The notes below the pieces were generated by a model. It was not told where the DNA came from, searched no databases, and saw only the letters and a program-made list of their open reading frames with translations. The position numbers were made by a program, and so were the translations under genes. Below are positions 1 through 9,377 of a stretch of 64,000 nucleotides of DNA, piece after piece. Origin of the DNA: UBA6770 sp965660875 (GTDB lineage: Bacteria; Bacteroidota; Bacteroidia; Flavobacteriales_G; Salibacteraceae); assembly GCA_965660875.1 (NCBI GenBank), contig CBFIBQ010000012.1, positions 23,700 to 87,699 on the forward strand, given 5' to 3'. The first letter of the stretch is position 1, and every line of letters begins with the position of its first letter.

Positions 1-388
1 GCTGTTCAATAAGTGCTTGTTCTTTTTTGAGTAGGATAACTTCTTTTTCTTGGAGTAAACGGTTTTCATTTTTCCGTTTTTCATTCTCCTCGACCAAAGC
101 TTTCATTTTAGCCGCGACCGATTCGTTGGTTTGTTCCTCAATTTTCTTTTTTTCCTGCTCTAGGCGCTGATTTAGTTTTTTAAGAAACAATTCGTTTTCG
201 CGCTCTTTTGCTTTTTGAAATGCCTCGCGTTCTTTTTCCAAACCTGCTCTTTCGGTGGCAAAACGCTTGCTTTGTTCGGCTAGTTTTTGCTCAAATTCTT
301 TTTTTAAATGTTCTTGAATTTTACCAGTAAGTGCCTCCTCTACGGCAAATTCGTGACTACAATTGGGGCATTTTATTTTGTCGGACAT
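1..388 (-). CDS. DUF2130 family protein, N-terminal part (runs off the left edge)
   Basis: An open frame starts at ATG 388 and continues past the window edge, giving about 129 residues. It begins MSDKIKCPNCSHEFAVEEAL, a CxxC zinc-ribbon-like start. A long, strongly charged heptad-like stretch (many E, K, Q and A) follows, as expected for a coiled coil. This layout is that of DUF2130 proteins, which carry an N-terminal CPNC motif, a coiled coil, then a nuclease-like C-terminal domain that would lie outside the window. The cold-shock gene lies upstream on the same strand, with a strong terminator between them, so the two are probably separate transcripts. The cellular role of the family is not established. 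Confidence 0.75.
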   Translation of the reverse strand, partial: MSDKIKCPNCSHEFAVEEALTGKIQEHLKKEFEQKLAEQSKRFATERAGLEKEREAFQKAKERENELFLKKLNQRLEQEKKKIEEQTNESVAAKMKALVEENEKRKNENRLLQEKEVILLKKEQALIEQ

Positions 389-447
389 TGTTTAATTTTA
401 GTTTCTACCTTTCAAATGTAATGAATAGATTTCCTAAAGTTTAGACC

Positions 448-478
448 AAAAAAAAGTCCCGTTAAAACGGGACTTTTA
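448..478 (-). terminator. Rho-independent terminator after the cold-shock gene
   Basis: A perfect hairpin, AAAGTCCCGTT / AACGGGACTTT with a 2-base loop, is followed on the minus strand by a run of eight T. It lies about 25 bases past the stop of the cold-shock gene and before the start of the DUF2130 gene. Confidence 0.85.
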
Positions 479-501
479 GTTTAATCGTAGTTCAAAATAT
501 A

Positions 502-693
502 TTAAGCAGCTTTTACATTTACTGCGTTAAGACCTTTTCTACCTTCTTTCAGTTCGAACTCAACTTCGTCGCCTTCTTTGATTTCGTCGATTAATCCTGT
601 TACGTGTACAAAGTATTCTTTGTTCGTCTCTGTGTCTGTAATAAATCCAAAACCTTTAGATTCATTAAAGAACTTTACTGTTCCTTTATTCAT
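502..693 (-). CDS. Cold-shock domain protein (CspA family)
   Basis: This 63-residue protein is a single OB-fold cold-shock domain. It shows the RNA-binding motifs KGFGFI (RNP1, about residues 13-18) and YFVHV (RNP2, about 27-31). The family binds single-stranded RNA/DNA and acts as an RNA chaperone. The length is typical (63-70 residues), and the start at 693 gives the canonical MNKGTVKFF opening. The gene is monocistronic, with a TAnnTTTG box about 25 bases upstream and a strong terminator downstream. Confidence 0.95.
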   Translation of the reverse strand: MNKGTVKFFNESKGFGFITDTETNKEYFVHVTGLIDEIKEGDEVEFELKEGRKGLNAVNVKAA

Positions 694-717
694 GATATAT
701 TATAAAAAATTAAAGGA

Positions 718-744
718 CAAAGGTAGGTTTATAATTGAGCCAAA
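718..744 (-). promoter_or_regulatory. Bacteroidota-type promoter of the cold-shock gene
   Basis: On the minus strand TACCTTTG (725-718) matches the TAnnTTTG -7 consensus. A TTTG (744-741) lies 15 bases upstream, slightly closer than the usual -33 spacing. It implies a short leader of roughly 20 bases before ATG 693. Confidence 0.45.
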
Positions 745-833
745 CCCGAATTAAATGATTTTCTTTATTTTAACCTTCTGTTAAGTAGTAATCAAGTGTA
801 ATGCTGAACAATTATATTTTGTTTAACCAAAGC

Positions 834-1460
834 TTAATTCAAACCATCGCACTGCACGCTTCTACTTTTTAAAAGTCCGTTAGTTAATGACTTTGTATTT
901 CCATTGGCATCATATAAGGTACATTCAAAACTTGCTTCCGTTAGGTATTTTGCAAAACTATCGTTGCTTAATAGGGTATGACTGGTAATTTCAAACTTCC
1001 AGTTGGGCTGAGTAGAGTTGGAGTCAGCCGAACTCGACCAATATTTTCCAGCTTCATCTATGTAGTATATACTCGCTCCGTCAATTCCAGTAAACAGATT
1101 TGCGGCTGGATATTTTTGTGTTGAAAACATAGATTCAACTTGACTGCACTTTTCTACTGAGGCGCTAAATGTTTTCACAATCAATGCACCACCACTAGGG
1201 TAGCTGCTTAAATTGTTATTGACCACCATACTTTGTTCGTGCTGGTCTGAAGATGTTTTGGATTGTCCAGCTCCACTGCCATAAGCAATATCCAAATCGT
1301 TTAGATCAACCGGTTGACCGTCGATTGTAGCTTTAAAATAGAAGTTGGGCTGTGGAATAGTAACAGGGGCAGGGGTAACTACCGGAGCAGGTGTAGGCGT
1401 ATTTTTCTTACAACTTAACAGCCCCATAAGAATTAGAGCAAGAATGATATGGTATTTCAT
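834..1460 (-). CDS. Hypothetical lipoprotein
   Basis: This 208-residue protein opens with a short hydrophobic signal and a lipobox-like LMGLLSC (Cys17), followed by KK and a Pro/Thr/Val linker (PTPAPVVTPAP). The rest is a polar, Ser-rich domain with several Cys (SVEKCSQVE, SFECTLYD, SVQCDGLN). No family is recognised. It is probably anchored in the outer membrane or on the cell surface. It shares orientation with the T9SS gene at 1546-3549 upstream, but about 85 bases separate them and co-transcription is uncertain. Confidence 0.6.
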   Translation of the reverse strand: MKYHIILALILMGLLSCKKNTPTPAPVVTPAPVTIPQPNFYFKATIDGQPVDLNDLDIAYGSGAGQSKTSSDQHEQSMVVNNNLSSYPSGGALIVKTFSASVEKCSQVESMFSTQKYPAANLFTGIDGASIYYIDEAGKYWSSSADSNSTQPNWKFEITSHTLLSNDSFAKYLTEASFECTLYDANGNTKSLTNGLLKSRSVQCDGLN

Positions 1461-1545
1461 GATGTGTATTTAAAAGTATGTAGTATCCAGATGTAATTAT
1501 ATGCAGACAAAAATAGTTCCTACAATCACTGCACACCGAAAAAAA

Positions 1546-3549
1546 TTAATTTATGATGAGTTTAGAGGAAAGCACAGTATCCTCAGTTTTGATTCTTAGA
1601 ATGTAAGTACCTTTTTGGTGTACTTCGCCTTCAATTCGATTAGCTTGCGCCGGTAAGAGGGTTTTAATTTCCCTTCCATCAACGCCGTATATGGTGACTT
1701 CTTGTATATTCAAATCTTGAGTTGAAATTACAAACTTTCCTTTGCTTGGATTCGGCACAATACGCAGGTCTTGTTGTTTTTTTATGTCATTCGTGCTTCC
1801 AACCAAATAGTCTAGTGTTTCACTTGTATCTGTGCAACCATTTTTAGAGAGTACTACAAAATAAACTCCAAATGCACCATTAATGGAATCCATGTCAATG
1901 GATTGATTCGTTTCATCAACCAATTTGACAGTATCCCCATTGCTATCGATAAAATACCATTGGTACGAGGCAGTTGAATCCTTACTTTTCCATGTTACTG
2001 GCAGTTGATCGTGCACTCCGTCAACATATTTAGTAACCTCAATTCCTGTATCCAATTGGGATAAACTCAGTGTGAAATCGACTAAGTTTTCGCACCCACC
2101 AGCATTTAGAACTGTATCACGATAGGTACCGTCTTCGGTCCATGTTTTGCCACTTGAGCTGCTGTATTTATCACAGGCAAACACGTTTTTTTGAATAACG
2201 CGATTCACAGTATTGTCTTCTATGCTAAAGTTGGTAAGTGTTGTTCCATTAGTTCCTGCGGTTGCACCATTTTTATCGCCGATAGCACAACCCGCTTGAG
2301 AAGATGATGCAATTTCCCCAGTGCTTCCACCACTGGTATTCACTATGACAGCACTGGGAATCGAATTGCTTGAAAATGCAACAACGCCGCCACCACCGCC
2401 CCCGCCAGGACCACTGCAATTAGTCCCGAAATTGGTGACAAATACGCCATTTCCACCGTTGGTTGCAATGTTTATTGCGCTAGTTATAGAAGGTACATCA
2501 AGTATTACCGAGCCACCAGCTCCACCGCCGCCGCCGCCTTCGTTTTCAGAGTTTGTACTTCCTGTGTTTCCGTTGGCGAATATCCCCGATCGATTGGTGC
2601 CAATAACTTCTGGAGCAATAATGAAAATAATACCGCCCCCGTTTTCACCAGACTCGCCAACTAGCCCTGCGTTATTTCCGTGGCCGGCACCTCCACCGCC
2701 ACCCATAAACATGCGTCCTGCATTTATTGCAGAATCCAAAGGCATTGAATTTAAACCAGTTACTGAACCACAAGAAAAGCTAGAGCTTTTAACACGCTGT
2801 CCGCCAGCACCGCCAATGCCGTAATTTGATCCACCGGAACCCCCTCCGTTATGATTATTTCCTCCGCCACCGCCATTGGCCTGAGGACCTCTACTGCATT
2901 CCTTTCCCGTAATATACTCGGCAATTCCCTCACCTTTCAAAGCACGGTCGTTATTAGATGTTCTGCTCGAGTGATAGGTAGTAGGACTCACGAAAATGCA
3001 GCCGCCTCCAGAACTTAATGCTTGCCCGCCTCTAAAACCTTTGCCGGTCATAGTTATTGAAAATTGGTCTAAATCAATAGTTCCGTTGCTTTTGATTGCC
3101 AACACGCCACCTTTACTTCCATCCCAAGCGGTACCACTCAAGATGCCAGTTAAACGCGCACCATTCTGGAACTCTGGTACCTTTATAAGCTGAACTTTTC
3201 CGTTTACATCGTAATTGTTTTTAAAAGGGTAGTTGAAGTATACTTGGTTTCCTTGCTTGGAACATACCCGCTGAAATTCGTAGGTACCCGCAGCATTGTA
3301 ATTGGAAATGCTACCGAAACTATTCGATTGACTCTGATCTATGGTGGCTCCTTGCATTTGGATTATTAATACCAAATCATCGGGATTTAGATTATTGGAA
3401 CCAGAAGTGGTGGCCTCATAATCCTCAACGTTTATAGCTGACACCGAAAAGTAGTCATTTACAGTTCCACTAATACTGGTTTGACTAGACAGTAACATGC
3501 TGAGCATGAGAAAGGGGAGTAAAGCAATTACTTTTTTACGCATAATCAT
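1546..3549 (-). CDS. Glycine-rich secreted protein with T9SS type A sorting domain
   Basis: This 667-residue protein starts with a Sec signal peptide (MRKKVIALLPFLMLSMLLSS). From about residue 180 to 420 it has a glycine-rich region with runs of 6-8 Gly (GGGGGGAGHGNN, GPGGGGGGGVV). A Cys-bearing Ig-like stretch follows, then an approximately 75-residue C-terminal domain with the type A sorting signature (LRIVPNPSKGKFVIS ... GTYILRIKTED). The family inference is export by the type IX secretion system and attachment to or release from the surface. The Gly-rich core suggests a structural or adhesive role, but no enzymatic motif is seen. An alternative ATG lies two codons in (3543). Confidence 0.8.
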   Translation of the reverse strand: MIMRKKVIALLPFLMLSMLLSSQTSISGTVNDYFSVSAINVEDYEATTSGSNNLNPDDLVLIIQMQGATIDQSQSNSFGSISNYNAAGTYEFQRVCSKQGNQVYFNYPFKNNYDVNGKVQLIKVPEFQNGARLTGILSGTAWDGSKGGVLAIKSNGTIDLDQFSITMTGKGFRGGQALSSGGGCIFVSPTTYHSSRTSNNDRALKGEGIAEYITGKECSRGPQANGGGGGNNHNGGGSGGSNYGIGGAGGQRVKSSSFSCGSVTGLNSMPLDSAINAGRMFMGGGGGAGHGNNAGLVGESGENGGGIIFIIAPEVIGTNRSGIFANGNTGSTNSENEGGGGGGAGGSVILDVPSITSAINIATNGGNGVFVTNFGTNCSGPGGGGGGGVVAFSSNSIPSAVIVNTSGGSTGEIASSSQAGCAIGDKNGATAGTNGTTLTNFSIEDNTVNRVIQKNVFACDKYSSSSGKTWTEDGTYRDTVLNAGGCENLVDFTLSLSQLDTGIEVTKYVDGVHDQLPVTWKSKDSTASYQWYFIDSNGDTVKLVDETNQSIDMDSINGAFGVYFVVLSKNGCTDTSETLDYLVGSTNDIKKQQDLRIVPNPSKGKFVISTQDLNIQEVTIYGVDGREIKTLLPAQANRIEGEVHQKGTYILRIKTEDTVLSSKLIIN

Positions 3550-3585
3550 AAATTTTATCCAAGGTACTAATAATACGCACTTTTA

Positions 3586-4581
3586 CTATTGCCAGTTTGT
3601 GGGTAGGTTTTTTCGGATTTCTATTCCCTCAAATGATTTTGGTGGTTTTAATTTTAGGGTGTTGGCCCAATTCCAAACTTCGACTATACCTTGTTCCAAA
3701 TCGGTGGAATGTTCAGGGTCAAAATCTTCCAGTGCTTTATTGTGGTTACTTGCTGCGTGGGTTACCTCACTTCGAGCTGGCAAGTACTTGACTTCATTGG
3801 ATTGTTTCGAAACGTCCAATAAAAGCTGTGCGAGTTGATTGATTGAAGTGCTTCGAGTATTTCCAATGTTGTACACCTGATTTATAGATCGAGGATTATT
3901 AATGCAACCCGCAATTATCGTTTGGATATCGTTGATATGTGTAAAAGCTCTTGTTTGCTCGCCGTCTCCATAAACGGTGAGCTGTTCTTTGGTCAATAAT
4001 TGCCGCATGAAAATACCAACCACGTTTCGGTAAGGGTCTGAAAGGTTTTGTCTAACGCCGTAGACATTGTGTGGACGGAATATCGTGTATTTCAGTCCAA
4101 ATTGCTCAAATGCAGCTTTTAAATCCAGCTCAACAGAATACTTTGCAATACCGTACGGGTCTTCTGGTTGTGGGGTTAACCCCTCGCTAAATGGTGTTTG
4201 TTGAGCACCGTAGACGGCAATGGAGGACGTAAAAACAAATCGCTCCACTTTGTGATTCACTGCTGCATTAATTAGATTGATTGAACCAATCACGTTGTTT
4301 TCGTAATTGTAGCGTCGTATAAAATGACTCAACCCTTCAGCGGCATAGGCGGCCAAATGAAAAACGTATTTGAACTGATACTTCTGGAACAATTCATTAA
4401 TTAGTTGCTCGTCCAAGATGGACCCTATTTGAAAGTGGGCTTTCTTTGGGATATTCTGCTTAAAGCCTCCGCTTAGGTCATCTAACACAATGACGTTATA
4501 ACCAGCATCGATTAATTCTTGGGCAACATGAGACCCTATAAATCCAGCACCACCAGTTACCAGTACATTACTGGCTTCCAT
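3586..4581 (-). CDS. NAD-dependent epimerase/dehydratase (extended SDR)
   Basis: This 331-residue enzyme has the N-terminal Rossmann motif TGGAGFIGSH (about residues 9-18), a catalytic Tyr-Lys pair in YGIAKYSVE (about 143-151) and the FRPHNVYG substrate-domain signature. These are typical of UDP-glucose 4-epimerase-like and dTDP-glucose-dehydratase-like nucleotide-sugar enzymes. The likely role is nucleotide-sugar interconversion for surface polysaccharide. It is the last gene of an apparent operon: its ATG (4581) shares a base with the stop of the inositol-phosphatase-like gene. The exact substrate cannot be read from sequence. Confidence 0.85.
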   Translation of the reverse strand: MEASNVLVTGGAGFIGSHVAQELIDAGYNVIVLDDLSGGFKQNIPKKAHFQIGSILDEQLINELFQKYQFKYVFHLAAYAAEGLSHFIRRYNYENNVIGSINLINAAVNHKVERFVFTSSIAVYGAQQTPFSEGLTPQPEDPYGIAKYSVELDLKAAFEQFGLKYTIFRPHNVYGVRQNLSDPYRNVVGIFMRQLLTKEQLTVYGDGEQTRAFTHINDIQTIIAGCINNPRSINQVYNIGNTRSTSINQLAQLLLDVSKQSNEVKYLPARSEVTHAASNHNKALEDFDPEHSTDLEQGIVEVWNWANTLKLKPPKSFEGIEIRKNLPTNWQ

Positions 4582-5372
4582 TACTTAAAGTATTGTTGAA
4601 TAGAATTCAAATATGAATCGTGCAGTGTTTTGTTGTCGGCTAAAATCTGTTTTCCGAATATGAAGTCATTTCCATCCTTCCAATCGGTAACCGTTCCACC
4701 AGCTTGTTGGACGATAAACGCTCCACCAGCCACATCCCAAGGGTTGAGACCGTATTCGTAAAAGCCTTCAACTCGGCCGCATGCCACATACACTAGATCA
4801 ATAGCTGCAGAGCCCAAACGACGCAATCCACTGGTGGTTTTCATAAAGTGCTTGAGCAAATCGAGGTATTCATCAACTTCTTCATAGTCGTGGTATGGAA
4901 AGCCAGTTGCTAAAAGTGAAAGGTGCGCATCCGATTGATTGGATACTGAGATTTCCTTTCCGTTTAAATAAGCTTTGGATCCTTTCCAAGCATAGAACTG
5001 TTCGTTACCGCTCACTTCCAGCACCATGCCCAAGACTAATTCATCGTGTTCTTGCAGGGCAATGCTTATCGAGTATAAGGGAATCCCATGAATAAAGTTC
5101 GTAGTGCCGTCTATGGGGTCAATTATCCAATTAAAACGATCGCCAACTTTAGTAGAAGTACCTTCTTCAGCAATAAAACCTGCTTCGGGTATCAATTTAG
5201 ATAAACCATCGACCAATAACTCTTCAGAAAGCTTATCGATATGCGTTACGTAATTGTGTAAGCCTTTGATTTCAATGTTGTTCGGGTCAAAGTTTTTGCG
5301 TTCGAGTTTGATACGCTCACCGACCTCTTTGGAAAGCTTGTTGACCGCCAAGCAAAGTTTTTGATAATCCAT
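4581..5372 (-). CDS. Inositol monophosphatase family protein
   Basis: This 263-residue protein has the metal-binding motifs of the FIG/IMPase superfamily: an AEEG glutamate, WIIDPIDGTTNF (about residues 81-92) and NPWDVAGGAFIVQQAGG (about 210-226). Members hydrolyse inositol-1-phosphate, 3'-phosphoadenosine 5'-phosphate or related phosphates using Mg2+. The length is normal. It is translationally coupled to mtaB, whose TAA overlaps this ATG as TAATG, and to the epimerase downstream. A fragment of a second copy survives in the scar at 11377-11464. Confidence 0.9.
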   Translation of the reverse strand: MDYQKLCLAVNKLSKEVGERIKLERKNFDPNNIEIKGLHNYVTHIDKLSEELLVDGLSKLIPEAGFIAEEGTSTKVGDRFNWIIDPIDGTTNFIHGIPLYSISIALQEHDELVLGMVLEVSGNEQFYAWKGSKAYLNGKEISVSNQSDAHLSLLATGFPYHDYEEVDEYLDLLKHFMKTTSGLRRLGSAAIDLVYVACGRVEGFYEYGLNPWDVAGGAFIVQQAGGTVTDWKDGNDFIFGKQILADNKTLHDSYLNSIQQYFK

Positions 5373-6685
5373 TAGGCGGTTACAGATTCGGTTTGTTGTA
5401 TCAAAACGTTTCCGTTTCCGTCAATTTTCTCTAGAAAAACTTGTTCAATGGTATTGACCTTTTCTTCATTAAATGGTTGCTGGACCTTTACATAATTCTC
5501 TGTAAAACCCGACATGAATCCATCTTCATTGGTCGATTCCCAAAGCACGGTATGTTCAGAGCCAATATGCTCTTCGTAGAATTTTCTTTTTTTCTTCGTC
5601 GACAAGATTCGAAGCATTTTGCTGCGCTCGTGGCGCTTTTGCATAGGTACCACTTCTTCGATGCGCAAAGCAGTGGTGTTGTCTCTTTCGGAGTAAGTAA
5701 ATACGTGGAGGTAGGAAACGTCTAATTCAACTAAAAAGTCGTACGTTTTTTGAAATTCTTGGTCTGTCTCGCCTGGGAATCCAACAATTACATCAACCCC
5801 AATACAGGCATCAGGCATGAGTTTTTTGATTCGCGCAACTCGATTTCGATACAAATCCGATAGGTACTTTCTCCGCATTGCAATTAACAAGTTATCTGAA
5901 CCCGATTGCAACGGAATATGAAAGTGCGGAACAAATCGATTCGATTGACTTACAAATTCAATAATGTCGTCACTCAATAAGTTGGGTTCGATACTCGAAA
6001 TTCTAAATCGATCGATACCCTCAACTTCGTCCAAATTTTTTACTAAATCAAAGAAGTTTTCTTTAGTTCCCTTGCCAAAATCGCCAATGTTAACTCCAGT
6101 AATCACCACCTCTTTAGCCTCTGTATGGGCAACTTCTCGAGCTGTTTTAATGGTTTCTTCAACGGTGTTACTTCTACTTCTACCACGAGCAAGTGGTATG
6201 GTGCAAAAAGCACAGAAATAATCGCAACCATCCTGTATTTTTAAAAAGCTACGTGTTCTATCCCCAGAGGAGAACGAAGGAAAGAACTCTTTTACTTTTC
6301 CAATTTTGTCGTAAAGGGCAACTCCTTCCGATTTTTTCTCTAAAGAAGCAATATGGTCCAGCGCATTGAATTTCTCATTAGCACCAAGCACCAAATCAAC
6401 ACCCTCTATATTTTTAATTTCTTCTGGTTTTAATTGGGCATAACAACCAACTACTATAACAAAACCGGTAGGGTTGTTTCGTAACGCTTTTCGAACGATA
6501 TTGCGACACTTTTTATCTGCATTATCCGTTACGGAGCATGTATTAATTACATAACAATCAGCAGTTTCTGAAAAATCGACTGTAGCAAAACCTTGTTGAT
6601 TGAAGGATTTAGCAATGCTTGAAGTCTCAGAGAAATTGAGCTTACAACCAAGTGTGTAGAAAGCAACTTTTTTGTTTGGATGCAT
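5372..6685 (-). CDS. mtaB: tRNA t6A37 methylthiotransferase MtaB-like
   Basis: This 437-residue protein has the three-part layout of methylthiotransferases. The N-terminal MTTase domain has conserved cysteines (LGCKLN, NTCSVTD, VGCYAQ). The radical-SAM core has the C-x3-C-x2-C cluster in CDYFCAFCTIP, and a TRAM-like C-terminal region follows. The LGCKLN and NTCSVTD signatures favour MtaB (2-methylthio-t6A) over MiaB or RimO. It is the first gene of the mtaB / phosphatase / epimerase operon. A TACCTTTG box lies just 8 bases upstream of ATG 6685, suggesting an almost leaderless mRNA. A decayed paralogous copy lies at 11459-12059. Confidence 0.9.
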   Translation of the reverse strand: MHPNKKVAFYTLGCKLNFSETSSIAKSFNQQGFATVDFSETADCYVINTCSVTDNADKKCRNIVRKALRNNPTGFVIVVGCYAQLKPEEIKNIEGVDLVLGANEKFNALDHIASLEKKSEGVALYDKIGKVKEFFPSFSSGDRTRSFLKIQDGCDYFCAFCTIPLARGRSRSNTVEETIKTAREVAHTEAKEVVITGVNIGDFGKGTKENFFDLVKNLDEVEGIDRFRISSIEPNLLSDDIIEFVSQSNRFVPHFHIPLQSGSDNLLIAMRRKYLSDLYRNRVARIKKLMPDACIGVDVIVGFPGETDQEFQKTYDFLVELDVSYLHVFTYSERDNTTALRIEEVVPMQKRHERSKMLRILSTKKKRKFYEEHIGSEHTVLWESTNEDGFMSGFTENYVKVQQPFNEEKVNTIEQVFLEKIDGNGNVLIQQTESVTA

Positions 6686-6692
6686 ATTGCTG

Positions 6693-6700
6693 CAAAGGTA
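6693..6700 (-). promoter_or_regulatory. -7 promoter box of the mtaB operon
   Basis: TACCTTTG on the minus strand (6700-6693) is an exact TAnnTTTG match, ending 7 bases before the mtaB start codon. A TTTG at 6716-6713 is only 12 bases upstream, too close for a standard -33 element, so the upstream half is unclear. Confidence 0.4.
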
Positions 6701-6826
6701 AGGAAGTGATTACAAACTATAGCTTAAAGGTTTTTAGAAAAATCAGAACATTCGAACTGCAATTCAATATTTCTTGTCTTCTATAAATTGATATACCAAA
6801 CCTTTTTCAAGGTACCGGTCATTTAC

Positions 6827-9367
6827 ATGATGGAGAGGCGGGAATTACTTGGAACTAAGGCTTGTTTAGTGATCATGATGGTCGTTATGAGTTTCTTTGG
6901 ATTTGGTCAATCAATGTCTCCTTATTCGGGAACAGATTTTATGTTTTGTATTCCTGATTTATATAGTTGGGCAGACTCAAAACTTATAATTTCCTCGGGG
7001 TACAAGACTCAATTTGTGGTCTCATGTGATGGTATTGGTTATAGTCAAACATTTTCGATAAATAAAGATAGTGTAGTTGAAATTGATTTACCAGCAACTG
7101 CAACTCCAAAAGGTTGGGAGTCTACAACCGACACCACTATTAAAATTAGCAGCCTTAAGCCTATTAGTGTTATGTTAAGGCGAAAATATGCAATGGTATG
7201 GACTGGATTAATGAATGTTCTTCCTACTCAAGCTTGTGGTACGAGTTATCGGGTTTGTGGATATGGAGACCTCTCTAATCCTATAGGATATGATACCCAA
7301 CCAAATGTGGTGGCTATAACCGCGCTGTGTGATAGTACACCAATAAAAATTTCGGCTAATGATACAAGTCATACTGGCAATATATCACCCATATTTCCAA
7401 CTTATTTAATGCTAAATAAAGGAGAAAGTTACGTTTTTAGAACTCCAAGCTTAAGTGACAGGATTCCTTTTAAGTCAGGAGATTTTACAGGTACTCTTAT
7501 AGAAACGCTGGATACTCTTAATAAAAAAATAGCTGTGACTGTTAATGATGGGGATTACATTGGTGTATGGGATAAGGGAGGTGGAAATTGTTGTCTTGAT
7601 TATATGTACGAAATGCTTGCTCCGGATAAACTGGCAGATACCTTGTTTTTTGACTTTAGAAGTAACTTCACCGAAGCATGCCGTTATCGGGTAGTTCCGA
7701 CAAAAGACAGTACTCGAATTTGGGTGAATAATCAATTTCATGTAATGAAGAATACGTTTGATTATTATCAATTTGATGATTCAAACAATGTAAAAATACA
7801 ATCTGATAAACCCGTGCACATATATCGTTTTCTATTTAGCGATGGTGCAAAAGTAGAGGTGGGGGGAGATCCTGAAATGACAAGAGTAGAGCCGGCAAGA
7901 AATGGAATCACAAAATCAATTGTTTTACCCAGAGAAAGGAAAACGAATACACATAAATATTATTTACAGGTGATGTGTAGACTAGGTAACGAAAAGGACC
8001 TCACAATAAATGGTAATTTGAAGGCGCAGTATTTTAAAAAATTCTTAGCTGATCCAAATTGGGTTTATGCTGAGTTTGAAATTGATACCAATATTCAAAT
8101 AATTGAATCGTCAAGGCCCTTTAAAGGTTATCATGGTGTTTCGATAATTACTGGAAGTTTGGTTCACAATTTAACTGGTATTTCAAATTTTGATAACATC
8201 TCCCTTCCAGAACCTGTTCAGCTACGATCTTGTACATATCCGTTGGAAATTGTCTCTCCAATTTTATCGGATAGTGTGGTATGGTGGAATGGTAGTAGTG
8301 CTTCAACTCAGAAAGTTGACTCTGCAGGTAAATATTGGGTTAGGCAAAAGTTATACGAGGATTGCGGTGATGCATTTTATCATACCGATACCATTATTGT
8401 TGTACATGATTTAATATCATATCAAACTTCGATTGGAAAAGAAGTTTGTGTTGACGATTCCCTGAAAGTACAGATTGGTGGTGATTTTAATAGGATTAGC
8501 TGGAGTGATTTTCTAACAACCAAGAATAGGTTTATAAAACCAAATCAATGGTACTACTATGAATTGCAAAAGCACAGCTGTAGGAATAATGATAGCCTTC
8601 GGTCCTCGAGTTTGCCGCATCCCGATAGTAAAGTAACCGCACCATTTACCTCATGTGATACTTCAATTGGTGTTATCAACCTAAGTGATTATGGTATTGT
8701 GGCATCCGATAGTACTCGATGGGAACCAACATCTAAATTTCGATATACAGGTAAAAACCAATACAAAGTAGCTGCTAAGAGTACGTTCAGATCATTTCTT
8801 AATATTACTAATTACTATGGATGCACATCCACCGACACCGTCGAGTTTATCTTTAAAAAAATCGACGATACCTTGAAAGTGAATGGAGACTTCGATTGCC
8901 AAAGTGGTTTGTTAACTCTTGAAGTCGAAAACCCTGAGATGGTAGGAGAAATTACTTGGGAAGTTGCTAATCAAACTCAACAAGGAAATAGTATCGATAT
9001 CTCCAATTTTAATTCATCTGAAGTTACTGGTGTTTTGAATTATAAATACGATTTCGGTTGCGAGGGTTTTCAGCCGTTTAGTTTTAAGACAGAAGCGTAT
9101 TTGCGAGACGAAGGTTTGAGTAACGTTTTCACTCCAAATGGTGATGGTATTAACGATGTCTATCATCCTATTACAAATGAAAATAGTAGACCCTGCTATC
9201 AATTTGAAGTTTTTAATCGATGGGGAAAAAGCGTATTTAATTCTATCAATAATTCAGATGGTTGGGATGGTAAAATAATCGGAAAGGATGCCTCTGGAGG
9301 GGTGTACTTCTATATACTGGATCTACAGGGGGAAAGCCATTCAGGTCACTTTACATTAATAAGGTAA
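6827..9367 (+). CDS. Large secreted protein with T9SS type B (gliding-motility-associated) C-terminal domain
   Basis: This protein of about 846 residues was started at ATG 6827, or the next codon, because MERRELLG-TKACLVIMMVVMSFFGFG then reads as a signal peptide. An in-frame TTG exists at 6788 but would bury that signal. The first ~320 residues (GTDFMFCIPDLYSW ...) resemble the N-terminal domain of IgGFc-binding-like proteins. Several Ig-like, Cys-containing segments follow. The C-terminus (VFTPNGDGINDVYHPI ... NRWGKSVF ... WDGKI ... GGVYFYIL) is the type B sorting domain. It is probably T9SS-exported and surface-bound. The next T9SS gene starts 10 bases after its stop, so they likely form an operon. 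Confidence 0.8.
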   Translation: MMERRELLGTKACLVIMMVVMSFFGFGQSMSPYSGTDFMFCIPDLYSWADSKLIISSGYKTQFVVSCDGIGYSQTFSINKDSVVEIDLPATATPKGWESTTDTTIKISSLKPISVMLRRKYAMVWTGLMNVLPTQACGTSYRVCGYGDLSNPIGYDTQPNVVAITALCDSTPIKISANDTSHTGNISPIFPTYLMLNKGESYVFRTPSLSDRIPFKSGDFTGTLIETLDTLNKKIAVTVNDGDYIGVWDKGGGNCCLDYMYEMLAPDKLADTLFFDFRSNFTEACRYRVVPTKDSTRIWVNNQFHVMKNTFDYYQFDDSNNVKIQSDKPVHIYRFLFSDGAKVEVGGDPEMTRVEPARNGITKSIVLPRERKTNTHKYYLQVMCRLGNEKDLTINGNLKAQYFKKFLADPNWVYAEFEIDTNIQIIESSRPFKGYHGVSIITGSLVHNLTGISNFDNISLPEPVQLRSCTYPLEIVSPILSDSVVWWNGSSASTQKVDSAGKYWVRQKLYEDCGDAFYHTDTIIVVHDLISYQTSIGKEVCVDDSLKVQIGGDFNRISWSDFLTTKNRFIKPNQWYYYELQKHSCRNNDSLRSSSLPHPDSKVTAPFTSCDTSIGVINLSDYGIVASDSTRWEPTSKFRYTGKNQYKVAAKSTFRSFLNITNYYGCTSTDTVEFIFKKIDDTLKVNGDFDCQSGLLTLEVENPEMVGEITWEVANQTQQGNSIDISNFNSSEVTGVLNYKYDFGCEGFQPFSFKTEAYLRDEGLSNVFTPNGDGINDVYHPITNENSRPCYQFEVFNRWGKSVFNSINNSDGWDGKIIGKDASGGVYFYILDLQGESHSGHFTLIR

Positions 9368-9377
9368 AATAGTGTTT

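Noticed and set aside
2321..2824. Long proline-rich plus-strand reading frame
   Set aside because: It is the antisense of the glycine-rich region of the T9SS gene (Gly codons GGN read as CCN/Pro); no start context or homology.
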